A DNA stretch of 64,000 bases from Pseudomonas sp. AFG_SD02_1510_Pfu_092. GTDB lineage: Bacteria; Pseudomonadota; Gammaproteobacteria; Pseudomonadales; Pseudomonadaceae. Positions 52,455-59,575 of this stretch are shown one piece after another. Every line of letters starts with the position of its first letter. Positions within the stretch are counted from its first letter, which is position 1. A program made the translations under genes and the position numbers. The stretch covers positions 1-64,000 of the forward strand of contig NZ_PUQD01000024.1 in assembly GCF_003331055.1 (NCBI RefSeq), read 5' to 3'. Under the pieces are notes generated by a model. That model searched no databases and was not told the origin of the DNA. It was given only the letters and a program-made list of their open reading frames with translations.

Positions 52455-53564
52455 TCAGGCGAAATCGTGGGCCTGGCCGGCCTTGTGTGGCTGGCCCTGC
52501 GCGCGCGGCGCCTGCTGCGCTGGGGCCATGCGCAAGTCTTCAAGACGCAGGCCCAGTTCGCGCAGCGAACGGTCGATATGCCGGCCCATGAAAATCCGCC
52601 GGCGCACCATGAAGTCCATCAGCGCGAAAATGATCTGCCAGCGGGTACGCCCCGCCTTGCCTTCGCGCACCAGCTTGGCGAACTCGGGTTTGTACGGGTT
52701 GTAACCAAGGTGCTTGAGGTCGGAATACATCAGCAGCCAGTTCAAGGTGAAGTTGCTCAGTACCGGGTTGGCGTGCACCTTGTCCTGGACCAGCCCCAGT
52801 TCGATGACCGCCCTGGTGACTCCTGCCTGGTCGTAGTCCCAGGCATGGAACGGGGCCAGAATGCGCGGCAGCCTGACCTGCCCAGGGTATTGCTGCGGGT
52901 TCCAGAACAGCGCCCGCTCGTGTTCCTCGAACACCCCGTTGGCGAACAATTCATGCGGCGTCCAGTCCTGGGCAATGCGTTCCGGGGCCATTTCGTAGAG
53001 CATGCGCTCGGGCTCCGGCTGGCCAGGCGAGTAGCCGGTGAAAATCAGCGGGATGTCTTTCTCGAGGGCGAACCGCAACAGGTCGCCCTCACGGATATCC
53101 AGCCAGAAATAGCAAACGGTGTGCACCGCCCCCTTGGGGCCCTGATTCATCAGCAGGTGGCGGATGAAGCGGCGGTAGACACTCTGCACCGGGCGGTGGA
53201 CGTGATGGTCCACCCCCAGGGCCTTGATGGTGCGGCGGATGTTGTCCCAGGTTCTGGGCGGTATGTCGTAGTCGCTGGTATACGCCAGCACTTTCAGCCC
53301 GTAATCCTTCACCAGCCGATGCAAGAGGTAGCAACTGTCCTTGCCGCCGCTGAAGGAAACGATGCAGTCGTACTGCCTGCCACTGCCCTTGGCGGCGCGT
53401 AGCGTCGCCTCCAGATCGTGCTGAAACTGCATGCGCCGCGCCTCCTGGCGCACATTGCCACCTCCCTGCGCCACGCGGCACAGGTTGCAGATACCGTCAG
53501 AATCGAGTGCCACCCCCTCGACGGCATCGGTCAGCAAGCAGGTGACGCATACTTTCTTGAACAT
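52455..53564 (-). CDS. PP-loop ATPase of the N-acetyl-sugar amidotransferase type
   Basis: 369 residues. Zinc pairs C6-x2-C9 and C26-x2-C29 precede the PP-loop SFSGGKDS (70-77), the signature of WbpG/PseA-type amidotransferase subunits, which adenylate a carbonyl and pass ammonia or sulfur to it. No HisH/HisF-like glutaminase or sugar genes are near, so the substrate here is probably not a polysaccharide sugar. It could make an amidine, amide or thioamide in the locus product. About 53 bases downstream of the diiron protein gene. Specific role is inference. Confidence 0.83.
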   Translation of the reverse strand: MFKKVCVTCLLTDAVEGVALDSDGICNLCRVAQGGGNVRQEARRMQFQHDLEATLRAAKGSGRQYDCIVSFSGGKDSCYLLHRLVKDYGLKVLAYTSDYDIPPRTWDNIRRTIKALGVDHHVHRPVQSVYRRFIRHLLMNQGPKGAVHTVCYFWLDIREGDLLRFALEKDIPLIFTGYSPGQPEPERMLYEMAPERIAQDWTPHELFANGVFEEHERALFWNPQQYPGQVRLPRILAPFHAWDYDQAGVTRAVIELGLVQDKVHANPVLSNFTLNWLLMYSDLKHLGYNPYKPEFAKLVREGKAGRTRWQIIFALMDFMVRRRIFMGRHIDRSLRELGLRLEDLRMAPAQQAPRAQGQPHKAGQAHDFA

Positions 53565-53617
53565 ACCGACCAGCTCCTTTCTATCCTTGTCGTATTCGAA
53601 AAACAGTCCGTGTCAGG

Positions 53618-54394
53618 TCACGCGCCGACCGTTGCCCGGCTGTGCTGCAGGCGGGCGTAGGCCTGCCGCGCCAGTTGCAAGGCCTCGCCGAGGAAATCGC
53701 CATAAGCGGTCAGTGCCCGCTCGCCAATGGCAACCAGGTGGTCGGTGAACTCAGGCTTGGCCTTGATCAACTCGGCAACGACGCGGAAGTTGATATCGGT
53801 ATGGCCAAAGTCGAAGCGGACATGTTCGGCCAGGAACGAAATGCTTTGCTGACCACGCTCGCACAATGCGGCGCTGCACGCTTTCATCAGCGGTGGGCCA
53901 TATTGCGTGGTGATCAATTCAATCTCGACATCGATTGCAAGTTCCGCCCAGGGCGCATCGCCGGCTACCACATCCTTGTGCAACTGGTGATAACGGCGCA
54001 CCGACGGCGTCAAGTTGGAAACCAGCAAATCATCGGCATTGAACGGCATGCCCGGGTTGTTCAAGTTCCACAGGTCGACCAGTTTGCGCACATCCGCAGC
54101 CGCCCATTCGTGATGGCCATCTTCTTCTTCGGTGTGTTCCTTGAAGAACTCGGCCAGGTCATGCAGGCCCAACGCCTCGCAGCGCATGCCGGCGGTGGCC
54201 AGATACTCGGGGATAGGCGTTGTCAGCGCGGCACTCATGGCGCTCCAGTAGATCATGAAGAGGTTCACCAACCGAGGCTCCATCGGCGCGTTGAACAAGG
54301 CCTGCACGTCGTCACGGTTGGCAAACTTTTCCCGGGCCACGGCCATGCGCACCTGGTACTCGTTATTCATTTCCGGGGTCAATTCAACATTCAT
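53618..54394 (-). CDS. Heme-oxygenase-like diiron protein (iron-containing redox enzyme)
   Basis: 258 residues, all-helical. Ligand pattern of HDO-type diiron oxidases is seen: E91-x2-H94 in an acidic helix (EEEDGHHEW), E159 in IDVEIELITTQ, and H191-x3-D195-x2-H198. The last spacing and the 32-residue step from E159 match CADD of Chlamydia. Such enzymes do oxidative C-C or C-N cleavage, N-oxygenation or amine oxidation. It is the first gene after the 136-base gap that carries candidate operator 2, so it likely starts a second transcript. Substrate unknown. Confidence 0.85.
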   Translation of the reverse strand: MNVELTPEMNNEYQVRMAVAREKFANRDDVQALFNAPMEPRLVNLFMIYWSAMSAALTTPIPEYLATAGMRCEALGLHDLAEFFKEHTEEEDGHHEWAAADVRKLVDLWNLNNPGMPFNADDLLVSNLTPSVRRYHQLHKDVVAGDAPWAELAIDVEIELITTQYGPPLMKACSAALCERGQQSISFLAEHVRFDFGHTDINFRVVAELIKAKPEFTDHLVAIGERALTAYGDFLGEALQLARQAYARLQHSRATVGA

Positions 54395-54460
54395 TTTTCA
54401 CGCTCCTTTGTAGGATCAATTAAAACCTTATATGTCCAGATTTCGGCTGCACGCGGGCGC

Positions 54461-54482
54461 AAGAACCAACTTTCCGGTTCTT
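54461..54482. promoter_or_regulatory. Candidate operator 2 (before the diiron protein gene)
   Basis: Perfect inverted arms AAGAACC and GGTTCTT around the core AACTTTCC, 67 bases before the start at 54394. On the minus strand TATAAG at 54427-54432 is a possible -10 element, so this site would lie just upstream of the -35 region. Confidence 0.55.
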
Positions 54483-54530
54483 CTTCAGCGTTAACCTTTA
54501 CCGCCAATCGATGTACCGCACGTTGCTCGG

Positions 54531-55856
54531 TCAGAAGTAGTAATGAACCCCCGCATACAGTTGATCGTTATCTCGAAACTCACCGAATATGCCTTCGTCA
54601 TGCCCGGCGAAGTGCATGCCGCCGGCCCGCAGTTCCCAGTCGTCGGTTACCCGCCAACGCACTTGCAAGCGCAGGAAACGGTCGGTCATGTTCATGAACT
54701 CGCGACCCTGGAACTCCAGCCAGACATCCTCCCCTTTCAAGGGCACATTGACCCGCCAGGTCACGCTCGGCCGGTATTTGTCCGGTTGCATCTGGCCGTT
54801 GTGGTTGCGGATGTAATCCAGGGTGTACTGCAGGTTGATGTAGGTACGCGAAGCGAAGGTGTAATCCATGCCCGCCACGCCCCTGAGTGTGTCCCGGCGT
54901 TCCACCAGGCCGGGTACGCTGAGGTCGTAGGAGACGTAACCGGCGTCGGTCACGTAGGCCAGTTCGCCGCGCAGGCCGATGCCGTCGCGCCCCGATTCGA
55001 ACGCGATCGAGCCGGTGTGCTGGCGGGCGTGGTACGGCTGCACCGTGCCGATCGCCTTGCCCCCCGGGTCGAACCCCTGGATATCGGCACGAAACGCCGC
55101 CAGTTGCTCGAAGTGATAGGCGTAGTTGAACGACAGGTCGTAATTGTCACCGCGCAACACCCGGCGCAGCGCGAACACGCTTTCACCCAGCCCGCCCGAC
55201 TCGACGGCGGTGGACCGCTCGCGCAGGCCCAGGCCGCGCACATAGTTGTTCTCGACGAACAAGCTCCACTCTTCCCCTGGCTGCGCCAGCAAGTCCTGGC
55301 GGAACTGCGGCTGCCAGACCATCTCCACGAAACCGCCATCGTCGAGGAAGTAGCGGCCACTCACCGCCGTCACCGGCCACTTGCGCTCAAACCGGGTGTG
55401 CACCAGGAAACTGCGAAAGTCTTGCGGGGTGAAGCTGTCGATCACGCTGACTTCATCGGCCACACCCCACTGGATCACCTGGCGGCCAATGCGCCAGTTG
55501 GTGCTCTCGCCATCCCATTCGACGAATGCCTCCCAGAGCCGGGCCCGGCTTTCGTTCTCGTCGGCCGTGCCGCGCATGTCCTTGTGCTCCAGTTCCATAT
55601 CCGCCGACAGCACCGTGCGCAGGCCATCGCCCTGATGGTCCAGCTCCACCCGGGCACGCCCGCGCTGGCCGCTGTCGAGGTTGGACTTCAACGCGCTGGA
55701 GCCCACTTCACCACCGCTGCCAAGCCCGGCGGCCGAGCGCATGTCGACAAAGCCGGTGACCGTGCTCTGCCCGTGCGGGCCTGCCCATGCCTGGTTGCTC
55801 ACAAGCGCCGCCGTGGTCAGCAGGGCAGCCGCCAGCCCGTGGAGGTAACCGCCCAT
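54531..55856 (-). CDS. DUF1302-like outer-membrane beta-barrel protein
   Basis: 441 residues with a signal peptide (about 1-25, cleavage AWA). Alternating beta strands and C-terminal Phe (HYYF) are those of an outer-membrane barrel. 'GRQVIQWGVADEVSVIDSFTPQD' is the DUF1302 hallmark. DUF1302 proteins are usually found with MMPL/RND pumps and a periplasmic partner. It directly follows the LolA-like gene (no gap), suggesting that both work together in moving a product to the cell surface. Confidence 0.85.
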   Translation of the reverse strand: MGGYLHGLAAALLTTAALVSNQAWAGPHGQSTVTGFVDMRSAAGLGSGGEVGSSALKSNLDSGQRGRARVELDHQGDGLRTVLSADMELEHKDMRGTADENESRARLWEAFVEWDGESTNWRIGRQVIQWGVADEVSVIDSFTPQDFRSFLVHTRFERKWPVTAVSGRYFLDDGGFVEMVWQPQFRQDLLAQPGEEWSLFVENNYVRGLGLRERSTAVESGGLGESVFALRRVLRGDNYDLSFNYAYHFEQLAAFRADIQGFDPGGKAIGTVQPYHARQHTGSIAFESGRDGIGLRGELAYVTDAGYVSYDLSVPGLVERRDTLRGVAGMDYTFASRTYINLQYTLDYIRNHNGQMQPDKYRPSVTWRVNVPLKGEDVWLEFQGREFMNMTDRFLRLQVRWRVTDDWELRAGGMHFAGHDEGIFGEFRDNDQLYAGVHYYF

Positions 55857-56714
55857 TCACTCCACCATCCCGTTGGTTGCCTCATCGACCACCCGCTGGA
55901 TCTCTGCCGGGTAGGCAAAGTGCTCGATGCTTTTCTCCATCTGCCGCACCGATACCAGTGCAGCGGGCAGCCCGACATTCACCTGGACCCAACGGCGCTC
56001 CAGTTCGGTCTGATGGCCATTGCGGAAATCCTTCACCTGGACCAGGCGCTCGTAAAGCGCATCGCCGTATGCCCGGACATCGCTGCGCCGGACTTGCTTG
56101 ATCAGCGTGCCCGCGCTGTCGAAGAAGTCGATGCGGCTGGGGAAGTAGCTGCCATCCGCACGAATGTAATAGCGGCGCTTGGCATAGGCGGAGTTCGACG
56201 AAGGCTTGGCCACGCAGTCGATGACATGCACGGCAAAGCCGTCCTCACTGGCCTGCTCCACGTAGCGGTAGGTCCAGTCTTCGAGGTTGAGCTTCTGCAG
56301 GTCCTCGTAGATCAGGTCCGAGCCCACCCAGGTCTGGTGCTTCGAGGAAACCCGCCTTACCCGGCTGGCGGCCGGCAGGAACAGGTACTGCAAATCCTCG
56401 GCATCACGCACTTCCTCGTTGAAAGTGGCGATGTTGCGGATGCTGCGCGGGTAGAAGAACTTCTGCAGGTCGAGATCGCCTTGCTGGCTTGCCAGGTGAT
56501 ACCACAGCAGGCCGCGCTGGCGGCGCACGCCTGCCTGGTCGGTCAGGGTCACCATCAGCATCGACACCGAGTCGTTGCCAATCGGGCGGCTTTCGGAGCG
56601 TTCGATGACTGCCTTGGGCTCCTCGGCCGGCGCCGTGGCGCCCGCCGGTACCGTGGCGTCCGCCAATGCCAGCGTCGGGCAACACAGCCAGGCAAGCAGG
56701 AAAATCCGCTTCAT
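55857..56714 (-). CDS. LolA-like periplasmic carrier
   Basis: 285 residues with a signal peptide (MKRIFLLAWLCCPTLALA). The body matches 'outer membrane lipoprotein-sorting protein' (LolA-like, PF17131 type): 'RGLLWYHLASQQGDLDLQKFFYPRSIRN' then 'DLIYEDLQKLNLEDWTYRYVE'. Such folds carry hydrophobic molecules in a beta-cup. Overlaps the PLP-enzyme gene by four bases and abuts the DUF1302 gene. Probably ferries the pump's substrate across the periplasm (inference). Confidence 0.83.
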   Translation of the reverse strand: MKRIFLLAWLCCPTLALADATVPAGATAPAEEPKAVIERSESRPIGNDSVSMLMVTLTDQAGVRRQRGLLWYHLASQQGDLDLQKFFYPRSIRNIATFNEEVRDAEDLQYLFLPAASRVRRVSSKHQTWVGSDLIYEDLQKLNLEDWTYRYVEQASEDGFAVHVIDCVAKPSSNSAYAKRRYYIRADGSYFPSRIDFFDSAGTLIKQVRRSDVRAYGDALYERLVQVKDFRNGHQTELERRWVQVNVGLPAALVSVRQMEKSIEHFAYPAEIQRVVDEATNGMVE

Positions 56715-57976
56715 GCGTGCATGCCTCCCGCCTGTCGATAGGTCGCCAGCAAGCCACCGGCCATGCCTTTGGGGCGGTACACCTCCTCCAGGCCGACAAA
56801 CTGGTCGGTTTCTGCCAGGGCCGCGCGAATGGCGGCTGCAGCCGCCTCCAAAGCGCGCTGGCTCTTGCCGGGCACCGCGATCGCGAAGCGCACCTGAGCA
56901 TCACCCTGTTCGCTCGACGCACCTGGGTTGAGCGCACCGCGTACACCGTGGCTGACATACAGGTGATTGAGGAACGCGCGCGCCGGGCACAGGTGCGCCG
57001 CCATGTCGGCGAACGCCGCGCTGCCATGCAGGAACAGCCCATGCGCACCGGCACTCAGCCCGCGGCCGGCACCGACCAAGCCATGCAGACGACGCACCTG
57101 GTCGATGCGCGCACGTACGCGCTCCACCAGGCCGGACGGCTCGTGCAGCGCCGCCAGCAGCCGGCGTTTGCCCATCAGGTCCAGGCCGCTGCCGAAGATC
57201 AGCGCCTGGTCGAGGCAGCGCTCGAACAAGGCACGCTCACGCAGCGCCAGGAAGCCCCCGATGGTCGTCGGCATTTCCTTGGTCGCGCTCATCAACACGC
57301 CGTCGGCCAGCTCGCACATGGCCTTGACGATGTGCAACTCGTCACTGCCCTGCCAGCCGCTGGCATGTTCGCGGACCAGGCAGGCATTGCTGATGATCCG
57401 CGTTGCATCGAGGATCAGCGCAATGCCGTGCCGGGAGGCCACTGCCTTGATCGCCCGCAGGTTCTCGACCGACATCGGCGCACCGCCGATGGCGTTGGTG
57501 CACGGTTCCAGCACAATGAACGGCACCCGCTGGCGCCCCACGCGGCGGATGGCGCATTCCAGCGCGGCACTGTCGAGGTCGGCAGCGAACACGCCGTTGC
57601 CGTCAACCGTCGGCACGCTGCACAGCGAAGCGCCCTTGAGCCGAACGTGAGCCTCGAGGGTGGGGAACGGCGCACTGCCCAGCACGCAATCCCCCGGCGA
57701 CACCAGGGCATTGACCAACAAGGCTTCGGCCAGCCGCCCCTGGGCCACGGCAATCACCTGCGGCAGGTTGAAAAGCCCGGCGAAGGCATTCGACAACTGC
57801 TCGTCCAGCTCGCGGTCAGCGTCCTGCTGTGCGGGGAAGCTTGGATAGGCCCGGTGCATCAGGCTGTCTGTCTGGTAGTCATCCAGCACCAGGCGTGACG
57901 GTACCAAGTCAAGGTTGAAGCCATGCCGGACGAGGACCTGCGCACGGCCTTCGGCGGTTTCTGCCTGCAACGTCAT
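56711..57976 (-). CDS. Tryptophanase/beta-eliminating-lyase family PLP enzyme
   Basis: 421 residues (tryptophanase has about 470). Aligned features: N161 in CTNAIGGAPMS, D190-A-T-R193 before ISNACLVREH, and the PLP lysine K233 in MSATKEMPTTIGGFL, where tryptophanase has SGKKD. This family eliminates or exchanges beta groups of Trp or Tyr. Much of the N-terminal region is shorter than in TnaA, so the substrate probably differs. Start overlaps the ThiF-like stop by four bases, stop overlaps the LolA-like start by four bases: a tightly coupled trio. Confidence 0.84.
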   Translation of the reverse strand: MTLQAETAEGRAQVLVRHGFNLDLVPSRLVLDDYQTDSLMHRAYPSFPAQQDADRELDEQLSNAFAGLFNLPQVIAVAQGRLAEALLVNALVSPGDCVLGSAPFPTLEAHVRLKGASLCSVPTVDGNGVFAADLDSAALECAIRRVGRQRVPFIVLEPCTNAIGGAPMSVENLRAIKAVASRHGIALILDATRIISNACLVREHASGWQGSDELHIVKAMCELADGVLMSATKEMPTTIGGFLALRERALFERCLDQALIFGSGLDLMGKRRLLAALHEPSGLVERVRARIDQVRRLHGLVGAGRGLSAGAHGLFLHGSAAFADMAAHLCPARAFLNHLYVSHGVRGALNPGASSEQGDAQVRFAIAVPGKSQRALEAAAAAIRAALAETDQFVGLEEVYRPKGMAGGLLATYRQAGGMHA

Positions 57977-58779
57977 GCCAACGCCCCTTGCGTGACGTCG
58001 AGTACCTTGTGATTCATGCGGTTGAGGTCGAAGAACATCACCTTCGGCAGCACGATCGGCTCGCGGAAACCCGGCACCAGGTCATGCAGCAGGTAGTTGA
58101 CGCATTCGGTTGCCAGCAACGATGTGGCGATCAGCACGCCAACCGCCACCGTCGGTACCTTGCCGACTTCCAGGCTGCGGACGATGGCCTGCATGTGCTG
58201 CGGCACGAAGATTTCGTCGAAAACCCGTGGCAGCGAGCCCTGCTCCTTGGCGCCCTTGAGCGTCTCGGTCCAGTAATCCATGGCCAGCCCATCGGGCGCG
58301 GAGCACAGGGCGAAACAGCCGAAGCCCATGATCGGCCCGGCGACGCTGAATACCCCCCGCTGGCGTGCCTTGGCGTGGATCGATTCGCGCAGCACGTGGG
58401 TGACGTTGGCATCCAGGCAGTCGACCAGGATATCCGCGCCGCCGAGGAACTCGTCCTGGTTATCGGCAGTGATACCCTCGACGAAGATCTCGACCTTCGC
58501 CTGCGGGTTCAGGTCGAGAATCAGCTCGCGATAGACCAGCGCCTTGTTGCGGCCCAGCGTGGCCCCGGTCGCAGCCCATTGGCGGTTCATGTCCGGCGGA
58601 TCGAAAACCCCCGGGTCCGCCAGTTTGAACGTCTGTACGCCCATGCGGCACAGCGTCAGGGCCATGGCGCCGCCCACGCCGCCACAGCCGGCGATGACCA
58701 CGCAGCTGGAAGCCAGCCGGTCGATGCCTGCCTCGGTCAACAGTGCAAGCGAGCGGTTCAGCATATCGTCGTTGCTCAT
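57973..58779 (-). CDS. ThiF/HesA-type E1-like adenylyltransferase
   Basis: 268 residues from ATG 58779; an ATG at 58782 is possible, but GGAGG spacing (six bases) favours 58779. ATP-binding motif GCGGVGG (31-37), Asp55, R66-Q67 in NRQW and K79 are intact; D120-C-L-D-A-N is the E1 adenylation loop. No CxxC zinc pairs, unlike ThiF/MoeB. E1-like enzymes activate carboxyl groups as adenylates; in MccB and PaaA they act on short peptides. First gene of the minus-strand run, divergent from the small ORF at 59213, which may be its substrate. Confidence 0.86.
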   Translation of the reverse strand: MSNDDMLNRSLALLTEAGIDRLASSCVVIAGCGGVGGAMALTLCRMGVQTFKLADPGVFDPPDMNRQWAATGATLGRNKALVYRELILDLNPQAKVEIFVEGITADNQDEFLGGADILVDCLDANVTHVLRESIHAKARQRGVFSVAGPIMGFGCFALCSAPDGLAMDYWTETLKGAKEQGSLPRVFDEIFVPQHMQAIVRSLEVGKVPTVAVGVLIATSLLATECVNYLLHDLVPGFREPIVLPKVMFFDLNRMNHKVLDVTQGALA

Positions 58780-59069
58780 CATGAGCCTCCTTGTTTTCCA
58801 CCTATGTAAATCTTCGCCTCGGGGTTGCCGAACGCTTGCCCGGCACCCCGCAGACGCCTGATCCAGCCTTGCCATCCTGCGCAACGGTGCGTGACGCAAC
58901 TTGTTGCGGCCCGGTCGATGACCCGGGGCCTTGCTGCCCACACCATTAAACTAACGAGTCAATTAAGTCGCCAAATTCCAAATACAACTCCGCCGTCATG
59001 CAAGTTCAACGCGCGTAACAGAGCGCTGAACGGGCATTATTAAAACTGCCAGTTCATTATCACCATTAT

Positions 59070-59131
59070 TAAACTTGAACGTTTACCCGCGCGCTTTCCA
59101 AGCGCCTATATTGTTAAACCGGCAAGTTTAA
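59070..59131. promoter_or_regulatory. Candidate operator 3: two TAAAC-N6-GTTTA palindromes around a weak promoter
   Basis: TAAAC and GTTTA arms at 59070-59085 and TTAAAC with GTTTAA at 59114-59131, both with six-base spacers. On the minus strand the second reads AACTTGCCGG, resembling the cores of operators 1 and 2. TATATT at 59107-59112 is a -10-like hexamer just before it on the plus strand, so the second site would cover the transcription start of the small ORF. A further palindrome AACTGcCAGTT lies at 59044-59054. The stretch 58783-59212 is AT-rich and shows no other gene. Confidence 0.5.
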
Positions 59132-59212
59132 TTCCGACCTGGAAAAACCCTGAAAAACCGGTTCGAAACAGGCAGCACGACAGGTACCACAGCCTCGGTG
59201 ATAGGAAATAAA

Positions 59213-59359
59213 ATGCTTACAAATCAACAAGATACGAAACAAGAAACGAAACCAGACCCACGCATTGGCCGCAGCCGCTCGCGCACAGGCAGGTGCACTT
59301 CCGATGCGCCCAGGTACATCGCCTGGCGTTCTCCAGAAGAAACAGTCATTAACTTATAA
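59213..59359 (+). CDS. Small ORF, possible precursor peptide of the ThiF locus
   Basis: 48 residues. ATG 59213 follows AGGA by six bases, a good ribosome binding site. The peptide starts hydrophilic and Gln/Lys/Thr-rich (MLTNQQDTKQETKPDP), then has an Arg-rich middle (RIGRSRSRTGRC), one Cys (28), Trp38 and ends SPEETVINL. It is divergent from the ThiF-like gene with the palindromes between them. PaaA and MccB, both ThiF-like, act on short peptides; PaaA targets a Glu-Glu-Asn sequence and this ORF has Glu-Glu-Thr. No homologue known to me. It could instead be a leader or a chance ORF. Confidence 0.4.
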   Translation: MLTNQQDTKQETKPDPRIGRSRSRTGRCTSDAPRYIAWRSPEETVINL

Positions 59360-59525
59360 CGAGGGCGATACTAAACGCAGAACCCACACTATTCAAGCCA
59401 CTATTTTTGCAGCTTTGAATTTCCGGGATATTTGCGACGCACTCCGACACGCAGCGACATCTCTGCGCCGGCGTATTAAAACTGAAATATTCGATTTTTG
59501 TAGCGGGCATTTATCCAGGCAAGCG

Positions 59526-59554
59526 CAGCCCCGACAGCGGTCGTGTCGGGGCTG
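59526..59554 (-). terminator. Strong hairpin downstream of the Cys/Met PLP gene
   Basis: CAGCCCCGAC and GTCGGGGCTG form a perfect 10-bp GC-rich stem with a nine-base loop, 21 bases behind the minus-strand stop at 59576. No long T-run, so termination may rely on other factors. The stretch 59360-59525 before it shows no supported gene. Confidence 0.6.
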
Positions 59555-59575
59555 TACCTGGCAGCGGCGGTGGCG

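Noticed and set aside
54543-56741. 732-codon plus-strand frame
   Set aside because: Antisense to the DUF1302 and LolA-like genes, both with signal peptides and family motifs.
58783-58941. Upstream in-frame extension of the ThiF-like protein
   Set aside because: The 53 extra residues start with GTG without a good ribosome binding site and do not resemble an E1 domain; GGAGG lies just before ATG 58779.
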